Positions 5,997-12,245 of a stretch of DNA of 15,193 nt are shown here, in pieces. The notes under the pieces were generated by a model. It searched no databases and was not told the DNA's origin. It worked only from the letters and a program-made list of their open reading frames with translations. The translations under genes and the position numbers were made by a program. Within the stretch, counting starts at the first letter, position 1; every line of letters begins with the position of its first letter. Source of the stretch: CAZVCJ01 sp964625745 (GTDB taxonomy: Bacteria > Chloroflexota > Anaerolineae > VGOG01). The stretch lies in contig CAZVCJ010000096.1 of NCBI GenBank assembly GCA_964625745.1, positions 1 through 15,193 of the forward strand, written 5' to 3'.

Positions 5997-7310
5997 ATGA
6001 GGAACATCTGTGTCATCGGCGTTGGCTACGTTGGATTGGTCACCGGGGCCTGCCTGGCCGATCTGGGCAATCACGTGGTCTGTCTAAATCGGAACGAATC
6101 GAAGTGCGATAACCTCAAGCAGGACATCATGCCTATCTATGAGCCTGGGCTGGAGGAGGTCGTGCGGCGCAACCATGCGGCCGGGCGTCTGGATTTCACC
6201 ACCTCTTATGACGAGGCTCTGAAGGATGTCGAGTACGTGTTCATCGCGGTGGGCACTCCTTCTGGTGCTGGGGGCGAAGCTGATTTAGCCCACGTAAACC
6301 AGGCATCGGAGGGCATAGCCAAACGCTTGCATCAACCGACCATCATCATCAACAAGAGCACTGTGCCCATCGGCACCGGCGACTGGGTGGCGGACATAGT
6401 CAGGGAGAACATGCCCGACCAGGGCGTAGAGTTTTCGGTGGTCTCCAACCCTGAGTTCCTGCGAGAGGGATCGGGCGTCTACGACTTTATGAATCCCGAT
6501 CGTATCGTCCTGGGCTCGCTGGATCCGGCAGCGGCGCACCGGGTGGCCGAATTATACTACCCCTTGCAGGCTCCGATCATCATCACTGACCTGCGCACGG
6601 CGGAGATGATCAAGTACGCCTCCAATGCTTTCCTGGCCACCAAGATCTCGTTCATCAATGAGATAGCCAACATCTGCGAGGCGCTGGGAGCTGACGTGAC
6701 GGAAGTGGCCCGCGGCATGGGCCTGGATCAGCGCATCGGACCGCAGTTCCTGGGGGCAGGTGTAGGTTGGGGAGGCAGTTGTTTTCCCAAGGACGTGAAA
6801 GCTCTGGCCCACATGGCGGCCACCCACGGCGCTCACCCCCAGTTGTTGCGGGCGGTGATGGAGATCAACTACGACCAGCGCAAAAGGGTGATACAGAAAC
6901 TACGAGACATCTTGGGTGGCTTCCGGGGGAAGACCATCGGCGTCCTGGGCCTGGCCTTCAAGCCAAACACCGATGACATGCGAGATGCGCCCTCCATTGA
7001 GATCATCCACATGCTCCAGCACGAGGGGGCGCAGATCAAGGCTTACGATCCCCAGGCCGTGGAGACGGCCAGGCGGCTATTGACCGACGTCGAATACTGT
7101 GATAACCCCTACGCTGTCGCCAAGGATGCGGATGCCCTGATCCTCATGACCGAGTGGAACGAGTTCAAGCAGTTGGACATGATGCGGATCAAGGAGGCGA
7201 TGCGCCAGCCGATCCTGTTGGATGGTCGCAACATCTACCAGCCTGGGAGGATGAGGGAGATGGGCTTCACTTACCGTGGCATGGGGCGCGGCTATAACGA
7301 GGCGGTATGA
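5997..7310 (+). CDS. ugd: UDP-glucose 6-dehydrogenase (UDP-glucose/GDP-mannose dehydrogenase family)
   Basis: Oxidises UDP-glucose twice with NAD(P)+ to UDP-glucuronate, a precursor of surface polysaccharide. The 437-residue length and domain order are typical. The N-terminal Rossmann domain has GVGYVG (8-13), AVGTPSG (84-90) and STVPIGTG (121-128), then NPEFLREG (151-158). A central helix carries K206 and N210 (MIKYASNAFLATK). The catalytic Cys262 is in GWGGSCFPKDVKAL, and the C-terminal nucleotide-binding domain carries VLGLAFKPNTDDMRDAPS (316-333). The residues after strand 2 read CLNRNES (29-35), so Asn31-Arg32 stand where the family usually has an acidic residue that binds the adenosine ribose; cofactor preference may be altered. 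The ATG is preceded by GGGAGG. It overlaps acpS by 4 bp (ATGA). A related nucleotide-sugar dehydrogenase substrate cannot be fully excluded. Confidence 0.93.
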   Translation: MRNICVIGVGYVGLVTGACLADLGNHVVCLNRNESKCDNLKQDIMPIYEPGLEEVVRRNHAAGRLDFTTSYDEALKDVEYVFIAVGTPSGAGGEADLAHVNQASEGIAKRLHQPTIIINKSTVPIGTGDWVADIVRENMPDQGVEFSVVSNPEFLREGSGVYDFMNPDRIVLGSLDPAAAHRVAELYYPLQAPIIITDLRTAEMIKYASNAFLATKISFINEIANICEALGADVTEVARGMGLDQRIGPQFLGAGVGWGGSCFPKDVKALAHMAATHGAHPQLLRAVMEINYDQRKRVIQKLRDILGGFRGKTIGVLGLAFKPNTDDMRDAPSIEIIHMLQHEGAQIKAYDPQAVETARRLLTDVEYCDNPYAVAKDADALILMTEWNEFKQLDMMRIKEAMRQPILLDGRNIYQPGRMREMGFTYRGMGRGYNEAV

Positions 7311-7699
7311 CAGAACTGCGTCTTTTCTCCGTTGGGGTGGACATCATTGAGATCGAGCGCATCGAAGCCGTTTCGCGGCGGCACGGCGAGCGTTTCCTTC
7401 GGCGGGTGTACACCCCAGCAGAGCAAGCCTATTGCCGAGGGCGGGTGCCAGAGCTGGCGGTCCGCTTCGCCGCCAAAGAAGCGATCTCCAAAGCCCTGGG
7501 CACCGGGCTGCGGGGTATCGCCTGGTGCGAGATGGAGATCCTCGGTGACGAGCGGGGCAAACCTCTGGTTCATTTGCACGGGCGGGCCAGGGCGCGGGCC
7601 GAGGAGCTGGGTCTGACCGAGTTCGCCGTCAGCCTTTCCCATTCGCGGGATTACGCTGTGGCCTTCGTGGTGGCGGCTGGGGCAGGGGAGGTTGAATGA
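7307..7699 (+). CDS. acpS: Holo-[acyl-carrier-protein] synthase
   Basis: Transfers the 4'-phosphopantetheine arm of coenzyme A to the serine of acyl carrier protein, activating it for fatty acid synthesis. At 130 residues it has normal AcpS size. The metal-binding motif VGVDIIEIERI (9-19, Asp12) and RFAAKEAISKAL (53-64, Glu58 and Lys62) are both present, followed by SLSHSRDYAVAFV (109-121). The ATG overlaps the ugd stop by 4 bp, with GAGG just upstream, so translation is probably coupled. The stop codon is immediately followed by the ATG of the nucleotidyltransferase gene. Confidence 0.95.
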   Translation: MTELRLFSVGVDIIEIERIEAVSRRHGERFLRRVYTPAEQAYCRGRVPELAVRFAAKEAISKALGTGLRGIAWCEMEILGDERGKPLVHLHGRARARAEELGLTEFAVSLSHSRDYAVAFVVAAGAGEVE

Positions 7700-8005
7700 A
7701 TGGAACGGTTTGAAGAACTACGGGAAAAGATTTTGCCGGTGCTGCTACCCTGCGGCGTGAAGCGGATAGCCCTATTTGGATCGGTGGTCAGAGAGGAGCA
7801 TACGCCGGAAAGCGACATTGACATTCTGGTGACGCTGAAACCCCGGCCCGAAAGACCTCCACTTGGACTTTTCAAATGGATAGAGTTGGAAGAGGAACTG
7901 GGCGAGAGATTGAGTCGTAAGGTTGATCTGATAAGTGAAGATGGCCTCAGTCCTTACATTCGCCCTTACGTGGACAGGGAGAAGGTGATTTTGTATGAAG
8001 AGTGA
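7700..8005 (+). CDS. mntA: MntA-type minimal nucleotidyltransferase (antitoxin of HepT/MntA module)
   Basis: A 101-residue protein of the DNA polymerase beta-like nucleotidyltransferase superfamily. The signature IALFGSVVREEHTPESDIDILV (23-44) contains the G-S motif (27-28) and the metal-binding acidic pair Asp39 and Asp41. A third acidic residue, Asp76, lies in KVDLI. In characterised HepT/MntA pairs this protein AMPylates a tyrosine of the HEPN toxin and neutralises it; that role is inferred here from family and context. The ATG begins directly after the acpS stop, with GGGGAGG upstream. It overlaps the HEPN gene by 11 bp, the usual order for this module (antitoxin first). Its placement in a housekeeping operon is unusual. 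Confidence 0.88.
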   Translation: MERFEELREKILPVLLPCGVKRIALFGSVVREEHTPESDIDILVTLKPRPERPPLGLFKWIELEEELGERLSRKVDLISEDGLSPYIRPYVDREKVILYEE

Positions 8006-8351
8006 TGCCGTTTTCCTGCACCACATCTTGGATGCCATAAACCGCGTAGAGCAATACCTGGCTGGTGTTTCCTATGATCGCTTTCTGCAAGACACTCTTC
8101 TGCAGGATGGGATCGTTCGACAGATGGAGATAATCGGTGAAGCCGCGAGGAATGTTTCCAAAGACTTGCAGAACGCTCATCCAGAACTCTCGTGGGGCAA
8201 AATGATTGGGATAAGAAACATACTGATCCACGCCTACTTTCGGGTTGACCTTTTCATCGTGTGGGATACCACTCAGTCTGATCTCCCATGCTTGAGGCAG
8301 CAAGTTGAGCAACTTCTTGAGGAGATGAACGAAGACGATAGTGAAGCATAG
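7995..8351 (+). CDS. hepT: HepT-like HEPN-domain ribonuclease toxin (DUF86)
   Basis: A 118-residue all-helical HEPN protein. The catalytic R-x4-H-x-Y motif is intact as RNILIHAY (Arg74, His79, Tyr81), and the helix GEAARNVSKD (48-57) is typical of the DUF86/HepT family. Characterised homologues cleave RNA and are silenced by AMPylation of the motif tyrosine by the partner nucleotidyltransferase. The start overlaps the end of mntA by 11 bp, so the two are co-translated. Because motif and partner are both complete, this appears to be an active toxin-antitoxin pair and not a relic. No promoter specific to the pair is evident, so it is probably read from ugd-acpS. Confidence 0.88.
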   Translation: MKSDAVFLHHILDAINRVEQYLAGVSYDRFLQDTLLQDGIVRQMEIIGEAARNVSKDLQNAHPELSWGKMIGIRNILIHAYFRVDLFIVWDTTQSDLPCLRQQVEQLLEEMNEDDSEA

Positions 8352-8439
8352 CAGCCAATCAACTGTTCATTGTACGTGATCAGCGTATTGCAGTTGAGTG
8401 GCTATCAACCAACTCTGATTAACAGGAGGAATTCAAGAA

Positions 8440-9426
8440 GTGAAAAAGAAAGGACGAGTTTTCTCAGGTGCGCGGCCCACGGGGCGCCAGCATCTGGGCA
8501 ATTACCTGGGCGCTGTCCGAAACTACGTGGACTTGCAGGATGAGTACGACTGCGTCTACTGCGTGGTTGATCTGCACGCCTTGACCACCCTGACAGATAC
8601 TGAGTACCTCAAGGAGCACACCTACGAGATGGTGCTGGACTGGCTGGCGGCGGGGATGGATCCGCAGGACACCATCATCTTCGTCCAGTCTCACGTGCCC
8701 CAGGTGACGGAGCTGCACACCATTCTGTCTATGGTCACGCCGATGGGCTGGTTGTCGAGGCTCCCTACTTTCAAGGAGAAGGTTCGCCAGCAGCCCGACA
8801 ACGTGAACTATGGCCTGCTGGGATACCCGGTGCTGATGGCCGCCGACATCACTCTCTACAAGGCCGACGCGGTGCCCGTGGGCGATGACCAGGCTCCACA
8901 TCTGGAATTCACCCGCGAGATCGTGCGCCGCTTCAACCACCACTTCGGGGAGACCCTGATTGAGCCTGAGATGAAACTGACCGACGTCCCCCGCGTGCTG
9001 GGCACCGATGGGGTCAACAAGATGAGCAAGTCCCTGAACAATCACATCGAGCTGGCCGCCTCGCCCGAGGAGATCCGGAAAAGGGTGATGACCATGGTCA
9101 CCGACCCCGCCCGCCAATATCGCACCGACCCCGGCCACCCTGAGGTCTGCAACGTCTACCACTTGCACGAGCATTTCCTGCCCGATCCTGAGGCCATCGT
9201 TCAGATTGATGCTGACTGCCGCAACGCGACCATCGGCTGCGTGGAGCACAAGAAGTGGTTCGCCAGAGACCTGGCCGATTACTTCGCTCCCTTCCGGGCC
9301 CGTCGGGCAGAGATGGCCGCTGATCCCGACCACGTCTGGGAGGTGCTGGCCGACGGGGCTGCCCGTGCTCGCGTCATCGCCGCCGAGACCCTGGCCGAGG
9401 TGAAGGAGAAGGTAGGGCTTCCGTAG
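8440..9426 (+). CDS. trpS: Tryptophan-tRNA ligase (tryptophanyl-tRNA synthetase)
   Basis: Charges tRNA-Trp with tryptophan using ATP. This class Ic synthetase of 328 residues has the HIGH-equivalent in RPTGRQHLGNYLG (12-24), tryptophan pocket residues around VDLHALTT (43-50), the YPVLMAADI segment (129-137) with VGDDQAPHLE (147-156), and an exact KMSKS loop (194-198). Length and order are those of the standard bacterial enzyme. The start is GTG at 8440, preceded by AGGAGGA (8424-8430) at an ideal distance. The 88-bp leader after hepT has no T-box-like structure. It may be transcribed with the preceding genes; no strong own promoter was found. Confidence 0.97.
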   Translation: MKKKGRVFSGARPTGRQHLGNYLGAVRNYVDLQDEYDCVYCVVDLHALTTLTDTEYLKEHTYEMVLDWLAAGMDPQDTIIFVQSHVPQVTELHTILSMVTPMGWLSRLPTFKEKVRQQPDNVNYGLLGYPVLMAADITLYKADAVPVGDDQAPHLEFTREIVRRFNHHFGETLIEPEMKLTDVPRVLGTDGVNKMSKSLNNHIELAASPEEIRKRVMTMVTDPARQYRTDPGHPEVCNVYHLHEHFLPDPEAIVQIDADCRNATIGCVEHKKWFARDLADYFAPFRARRAEMAADPDHVWEVLADGAARARVIAAETLAEVKEKVGLP

Positions 9427-9478
9427 GTAGAAAACCCCCGCGACGAACTCCTAATCGTGGCTGTGCGGCCACTGGGTC

Positions 9479-9507
9479 TTGACAGGACGGAGTTTATGCT
9501 ACATATT
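9479..9507 (+). promoter_or_regulatory. Predicted promoter of the cohesin-like gene operon
   Basis: A perfect TTGACA (9479-9484) is followed after 17 bases by CATATT (9502-9507), which matches TATAAT at four of six positions. The expected start lies near 9514, giving a short leader before the ATG at 9525. A small 5-bp hairpin (GTGGC/GCCAC, 9457-9472) just upstream might end trpS transcription weakly. Confidence 0.5.
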
Positions 9508-9524
9508 TCTCTGGGGGACTAAGG

Positions 9525-10106
9525 ATGAAATATCTTGGCTTCTTTCTCACTGCCACCATTTCCCTGATGTTGACAGCGTTCGCTCCTTTGGGCGGGAGCA
9601 CACCCCTTGCTCCAGTTGAGGTGCAAAACGCCACCCTGCAGAATCCCACCATGCGAGTAGACCCCGTCGAGTCGGTTGTAGAGGTCGGCGAGACCTTCAC
9701 TATCACAGTGATGATAGACGAGGCCAGCGATCTGGGCGCTTTCCAGTTCGACCTGCTCTATATCACCACCACGGTGACGGTGGACGGCGTAGCCTTGGGT
9801 GATTTCCCAGGCAGCACGGGGCGGACAGTCATCCCCGTCGTCCCCATCGTAGACAACCAGGTGGGGAGGGCTAGATTCGGAGCGTGGACCCTCGGCAGTG
9901 CTCCAGGCCCTGATGGTACAGGCGAATTGGCTATCGTCACCCTCATGACTCAGGGCGTAGGCGTCAGTACTCTCGATCTGCAAGAAGTCCAGGTGCTGGA
10001 CACGAACGCCCGGCGCCAGACGCCCACTGTCGAGGATGGCATCGTAGTGGCAGGTGGCACGCCTGGCCAGGAAATCTACTTGCCGCTGGTACTGAAAGGC
10101 TGGTAG
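9525..10106 (+). CDS. Secreted cohesin-like domain protein, copy 1 of 3
   Basis: A 193-residue exported protein. A hydrophobic signal peptide (about 1-24) is followed by one beta-rich domain (about 42-175) resembling bacterial cohesin-type domains: MRVDPVESVVEVGETFTITV, VMIDEASDLGAFQFDLLY, VTVDGVALGDFPGSTGR, GTGELAIVTLMTQG, then LDLQEVQVLDT. It ends in EIYLPLVLKGW, with no membrane anchor or dockerin. Cohesins bind dockerin modules in scaffolding or surface assemblies; here the binding partner is unknown. It is the first of three tandem paralogues, 3 bp before the next. Unlike copies 2 and 3, it lacks the N-terminal charged extension before the signal peptide. The cohesin call rests on pattern and layout only; an invasin-like or generic beta-sandwich adhesion domain is possible. 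Confidence 0.8.
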   Translation: MKYLGFFLTATISLMLTAFAPLGGSTPLAPVEVQNATLQNPTMRVDPVESVVEVGETFTITVMIDEASDLGAFQFDLLYITTTVTVDGVALGDFPGSTGRTVIPVVPIVDNQVGRARFGAWTLGSAPGPDGTGELAIVTLMTQGVGVSTLDLQEVQVLDTNARRQTPTVEDGIVVAGGTPGQEIYLPLVLKGW

Positions 10107-10109
10107 ATA

Positions 10110-10715
10110 ATGGAGATGACAAAATTCGATGAGCTTCAGGACAAGATGGAAAGAGTGGGCTTTGTGCGCTGGCTCACCATCTTGCTCGTCATTGCCCTCC
10201 TGCCCACGCTGGCGATGGCCGCGCCTCCGCTTTCCCCCGCCGAGGTGAACCTGGCCCGGCAGGATCCCACGGTGCGAATAGACCCCGCCGAGTCGGCTGT
10301 GGGAGCGGGTCAGACCTTTCCTGTCTCGGTGATGATTGACGAGGCCGACGATTTGGGCGGCTTCGAGTTCACCCTGCTCTTCGTCGCCACGACGGTGACG
10401 GTGGACAGTGTGACCGTGGGCGATTTCCCCGGCAGCACGGGACGGGAGAGCATCCCCGCCGTCAACATCATAGACAACCAGGCAGGAACGGTCAGTTGGG
10501 GAGTGGTCACTGTCGGCAGCGTCCCCGGCGCCAGCGGGACAGGCGTGTTGGCCATCGTCACTCTCACTGCTCAGGGCTCCGGCGAAAGCTTCCTCAATTT
10601 GCAGGACGTTACGGTACTGGACACCAACGCTCAGCGCCAAACAACTACCGTCGAGGACGGGGTCGTCCGAGTGGGATTCGCCATCTACTTGCCCCTGGTC
10701 CTGAAAGACTGGTAA
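10110..10715 (+). CDS. Secreted cohesin-like domain protein, copy 2 of 3
   Basis: A 201-residue paralogue of the preceding gene. A charged cytoplasmic N-terminus (MEMTKFDELQDKMERVG, 1-17) precedes a signal helix (19-37, ending AMA). One cohesin-like domain follows (about 53-188): TVRIDPAESAVGAGQTF, VMIDEADDLGGFEFTLLF, VGDFPGSTGR, GTGVLAIVTLTAQG and LNLQDVTVLDTNAQRQ. The C-terminus is AIYLPLVLKDW, almost identical to copy 1. The N-terminal extension is shared with copy 3 (pattern F-D-x-L then M-E-K/R-x-G), so copies 2 and 3 share this part while copy 1 differs. It sits 3 bp after copy 1 and 7 bp before copy 3, so one transcript is expected. Binding partner unknown. Confidence 0.8.
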   Translation: MEMTKFDELQDKMERVGFVRWLTILLVIALLPTLAMAAPPLSPAEVNLARQDPTVRIDPAESAVGAGQTFPVSVMIDEADDLGGFEFTLLFVATTVTVDSVTVGDFPGSTGRESIPAVNIIDNQAGTVSWGVVTVGSVPGASGTGVLAIVTLTAQGSGESFLNLQDVTVLDTNAQRQTTTVEDGVVRVGFAIYLPLVLKDW

Positions 10716-10722
10716 AAAAACA

Positions 10723-12024
10723 ATGATGAGGGCGGCGAGATTTGATGGGCTCCGGAGTAGGATGGAAAAGGCGGGTCTCAAGTCCTGGCTCATCATCTTC
10801 CTGACCTTCTCCCTCCTGCCAACGCTGGTAGGGGCTGCCTCTTCGCTTTCCCGAGATACAAGCCTGTCCGTGCAGGGCCCCACGGTGCGCATAGAACCCG
10901 TCCAATCAACGGTAACAGTGGACGAGAGTTTCACTGTCTCGGTGATGATTGACGAGGCCGATGATCTGGGTAGCTTCCAGTTCGACCTGCTCTACACCCC
11001 CGCTGTCGTCACTGTAGACGACGTGACGATGGGCGATTTCCTGGGGAGCACTGGGCGGAGCGTAAGCATCCTCGGCCCCACCATAGACAATGAGGCAGGG
11101 GAGGTCTCGTTCGGAGGGTTCACCTTGTTCCCTTCCCCTCCGGGGCCTGACGGGACAGGAGAGTTAGCTATCATCAGTCTCACTGCCCAGGGAGAAGGAC
11201 AGAGCAACCTTGACCTCCAGGATGTCCAGGTGACGGACACGGACGGCGGCGTTCAGGAGGCCACCGTGGAGGATGGTACGGTCGTAGTAGGGGCCGCGCC
11301 GACTTCGACCCCCACTGCCACCCAAACCCCCACGCCGACCGCTACCTCCACAGATACGCCCACCCAGACTCCAACAAGCACCCCGACGGCGACGGCTACC
11401 GCTACCTCCACAGATACGCCCACCCAGACTCCAACAAGCACCCCGACGGCGACGGCTACCGCTACACCTACAGCCACGCCTACGGCCACGCCGACGTCAA
11501 CTGGGACCGCAGCGGCAACGTCTACTCCTACAGCCACCAGCACCCCGACCCCTACGCCCAGCCCCATAGCGACGGCAACATCTACAGAGACCGCAACAGC
11601 GACGCCTACCCCTACGGAGACGGAGAGTCCAACCAGGACACCCACAGCGACCCCCACCGTGACAGCCACTCCAACGCCGATGGTGACACCGACGTCTACG
11701 GGCACGCCAGTGATCACCGTCTCTCCAGGTGCAGCACCAGTTGGAGAATGGTTCGTATTCATTGGCTCTCATTTCACTCCAAATGGGTTAATAGAGGACT
11801 GGTTCTCCGGTCCAGACCAGACCCCGCACGAGCTTGAGCAGTTTTGGGCCGATTCCTCCGGTGGGTTCGTCCGCAAGCATAACTGGACGGAGGCCTGGCC
11901 TGCGGGCACTTACACCTACCTGGCTTTTGATTTCACCGAGTGCTTCTGGGCATTTGTGCAGTTTGAGATGACCGAGTCTCTAACGTATAAAGCCTACTTG
12001 CCGATCATCGTGAAGCATTATTGA
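10723..12024 (+). CDS. Secreted cohesin-like protein with Thr/Pro linker and C-terminal domain, copy 3 of 3
   Basis: A 433-residue modular exported protein. In order: a charged N-terminus and signal helix (1-39, ending VGA); a cohesin-like domain (about 53-190, with VMIDEADDLGSFQFDLLY, MGDFLGSTGR, GTGELAIISLTAQG, LDLQDVQV); a Thr/Pro/Ala/Ser linker (about 193-329); then a C-terminal domain of about 90 residues. The last reads VSPGAAPVGEWFVFIGSHFTPNG and later WTEAWPAGTYTYLAFDF, reminiscent of IPT/Ig-like folds. The end is KAYLPIIVKHY, a variant of the tail in copies 1 and 2. The linker contains an exact 20-residue duplication (207-226 and 227-246). The linker is suited to O-glycosylation and to spanning the envelope. 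It is the last gene of the three-paralogue operon. Confidence 0.8.
   Translation: MMRAARFDGLRSRMEKAGLKSWLIIFLTFSLLPTLVGAASSLSRDTSLSVQGPTVRIEPVQSTVTVDESFTVSVMIDEADDLGSFQFDLLYTPAVVTVDDVTMGDFLGSTGRSVSILGPTIDNEAGEVSFGGFTLFPSPPGPDGTGELAIISLTAQGEGQSNLDLQDVQVTDTDGGVQEATVEDGTVVVGAAPTSTPTATQTPTPTATSTDTPTQTPTSTPTATATATSTDTPTQTPTSTPTATATATPTATPTATPTSTGTAAATSTPTATSTPTPTPSPIATATSTETATATPTPTETESPTRTPTATPTVTATPTPMVTPTSTGTPVITVSPGAAPVGEWFVFIGSHFTPNGLIEDWFSGPDQTPHELEQFWADSSGGFVRKHNWTEAWPAGTYTYLAFDFTECFWAFVQFEMTESLTYKAYLPIIVKHY
11338..11465. repeat. Exact 60-bp tandem duplication in the Thr/Pro linker
   Basis: Bases 11341-11400 and 11401-11460 are identical, and the match extends 3 bases upstream and 5 downstream. 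Each unit encodes ATSTDTPTQTPTSTPTATAT. The rest of the linker (to about 11700) consists of degenerate TPTAT words. Identity at silent positions implies a recent duplication, or one kept uniform by slippage, so linker length may vary among strains. Confidence 0.95.
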
Positions 12025-12025
12025 G

Positions 12026-12086
12026 AGCCTCACATTTTGCACCCTTGAAATCTCTATTCGAGCCCGCTGGAGTTGAGGCTTTAGCC
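12026..12086. other. Repeat-like, possible weak terminator region after the cohesin operon
   Basis: AGCCTCA (12026-12032) pairs with TGAGGCT (12074-12080), and GGCTTTAGCC (12077-12086) is a small palindrome. No T-tract follows. The remaining gap to 12150 has no gene that I can support. Confidence 0.3.
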
Positions 12087-12154
12087 GGTTCTGACCCAAA
12101 AACTCGCCTGAAGGATTGATCTCCTACCTCTTCCTTAAAATCTTCGCCAACCCC

Positions 12155-12183
12155 TTGACATCCGAAACGTTTTGGAGTATAAT
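12155..12183 (+). promoter_or_regulatory. Consensus sigma70-type promoter of the LacI-family gene
   Basis: TTGACA (12155-12160) and TATAAT (12178-12183) are both perfect and separated by exactly 17 bases. This 17-base spacer is itself operator 1. Transcription should start near 12190, just before operator 2. Such a strong promoter fits one that is normally held in check by a repressor. Confidence 0.9.
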
Positions 12184-12209
12184 ATAACTATCTCCAAAAC
12201 GTTTCGGAT
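12160..12209 (+). promoter_or_regulatory. Paired inverted LacI-type operators
   Basis: TCCGAAACGTTTTGGAG (12161-12177) recurs as its exact reverse complement at 12192-12208, and the match extends one base outward on each side. Each copy is itself a near-palindrome around a central CG (CCGAAAC-GTTTTGG, one mismatch), the hallmark of LacI-family operators. The two centres lie 32 bp apart, about three helical turns, so bound dimers would face the same side. Operator 1 fills the -35/-10 spacer and operator 2 covers about +2 to +18. Autorepression by the adjacent regulator is inferred. Confidence 0.85.
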
Positions 12210-12245
12210 TTTCTGTTTGTCCCCGTACCGAGAGAGGAAAAGACG

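Noticed and set aside
8352..8439. T-box or other tRNA-sensing leader before trpS
   Set aside because: Only 88 bases, no T-box core sequence and no terminator/antiterminator pair visible.
8464..9333. 289-codon minus-strand open frame opposite trpS
   Set aside because: Antisense shadow of trpS without independent support.
9519..10934. 471-codon open frame on the minus strand across the three cohesin-like genes
   Set aside because: It is antisense to three well-supported paralogous genes; the frame stays open because the paralogues share base composition, and its product resembles no family.
11338..11465. CRISPR-like array
   Set aside because: Adjacent identical 60-bp units without unique spacers, lying in frame inside a Thr/Pro linker.
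11253..11762. 169-codon minus-strand Val/Gly repeat protein
   Set aside because: Complement of the Thr/Pro linker; the repeat keeps all frames open.
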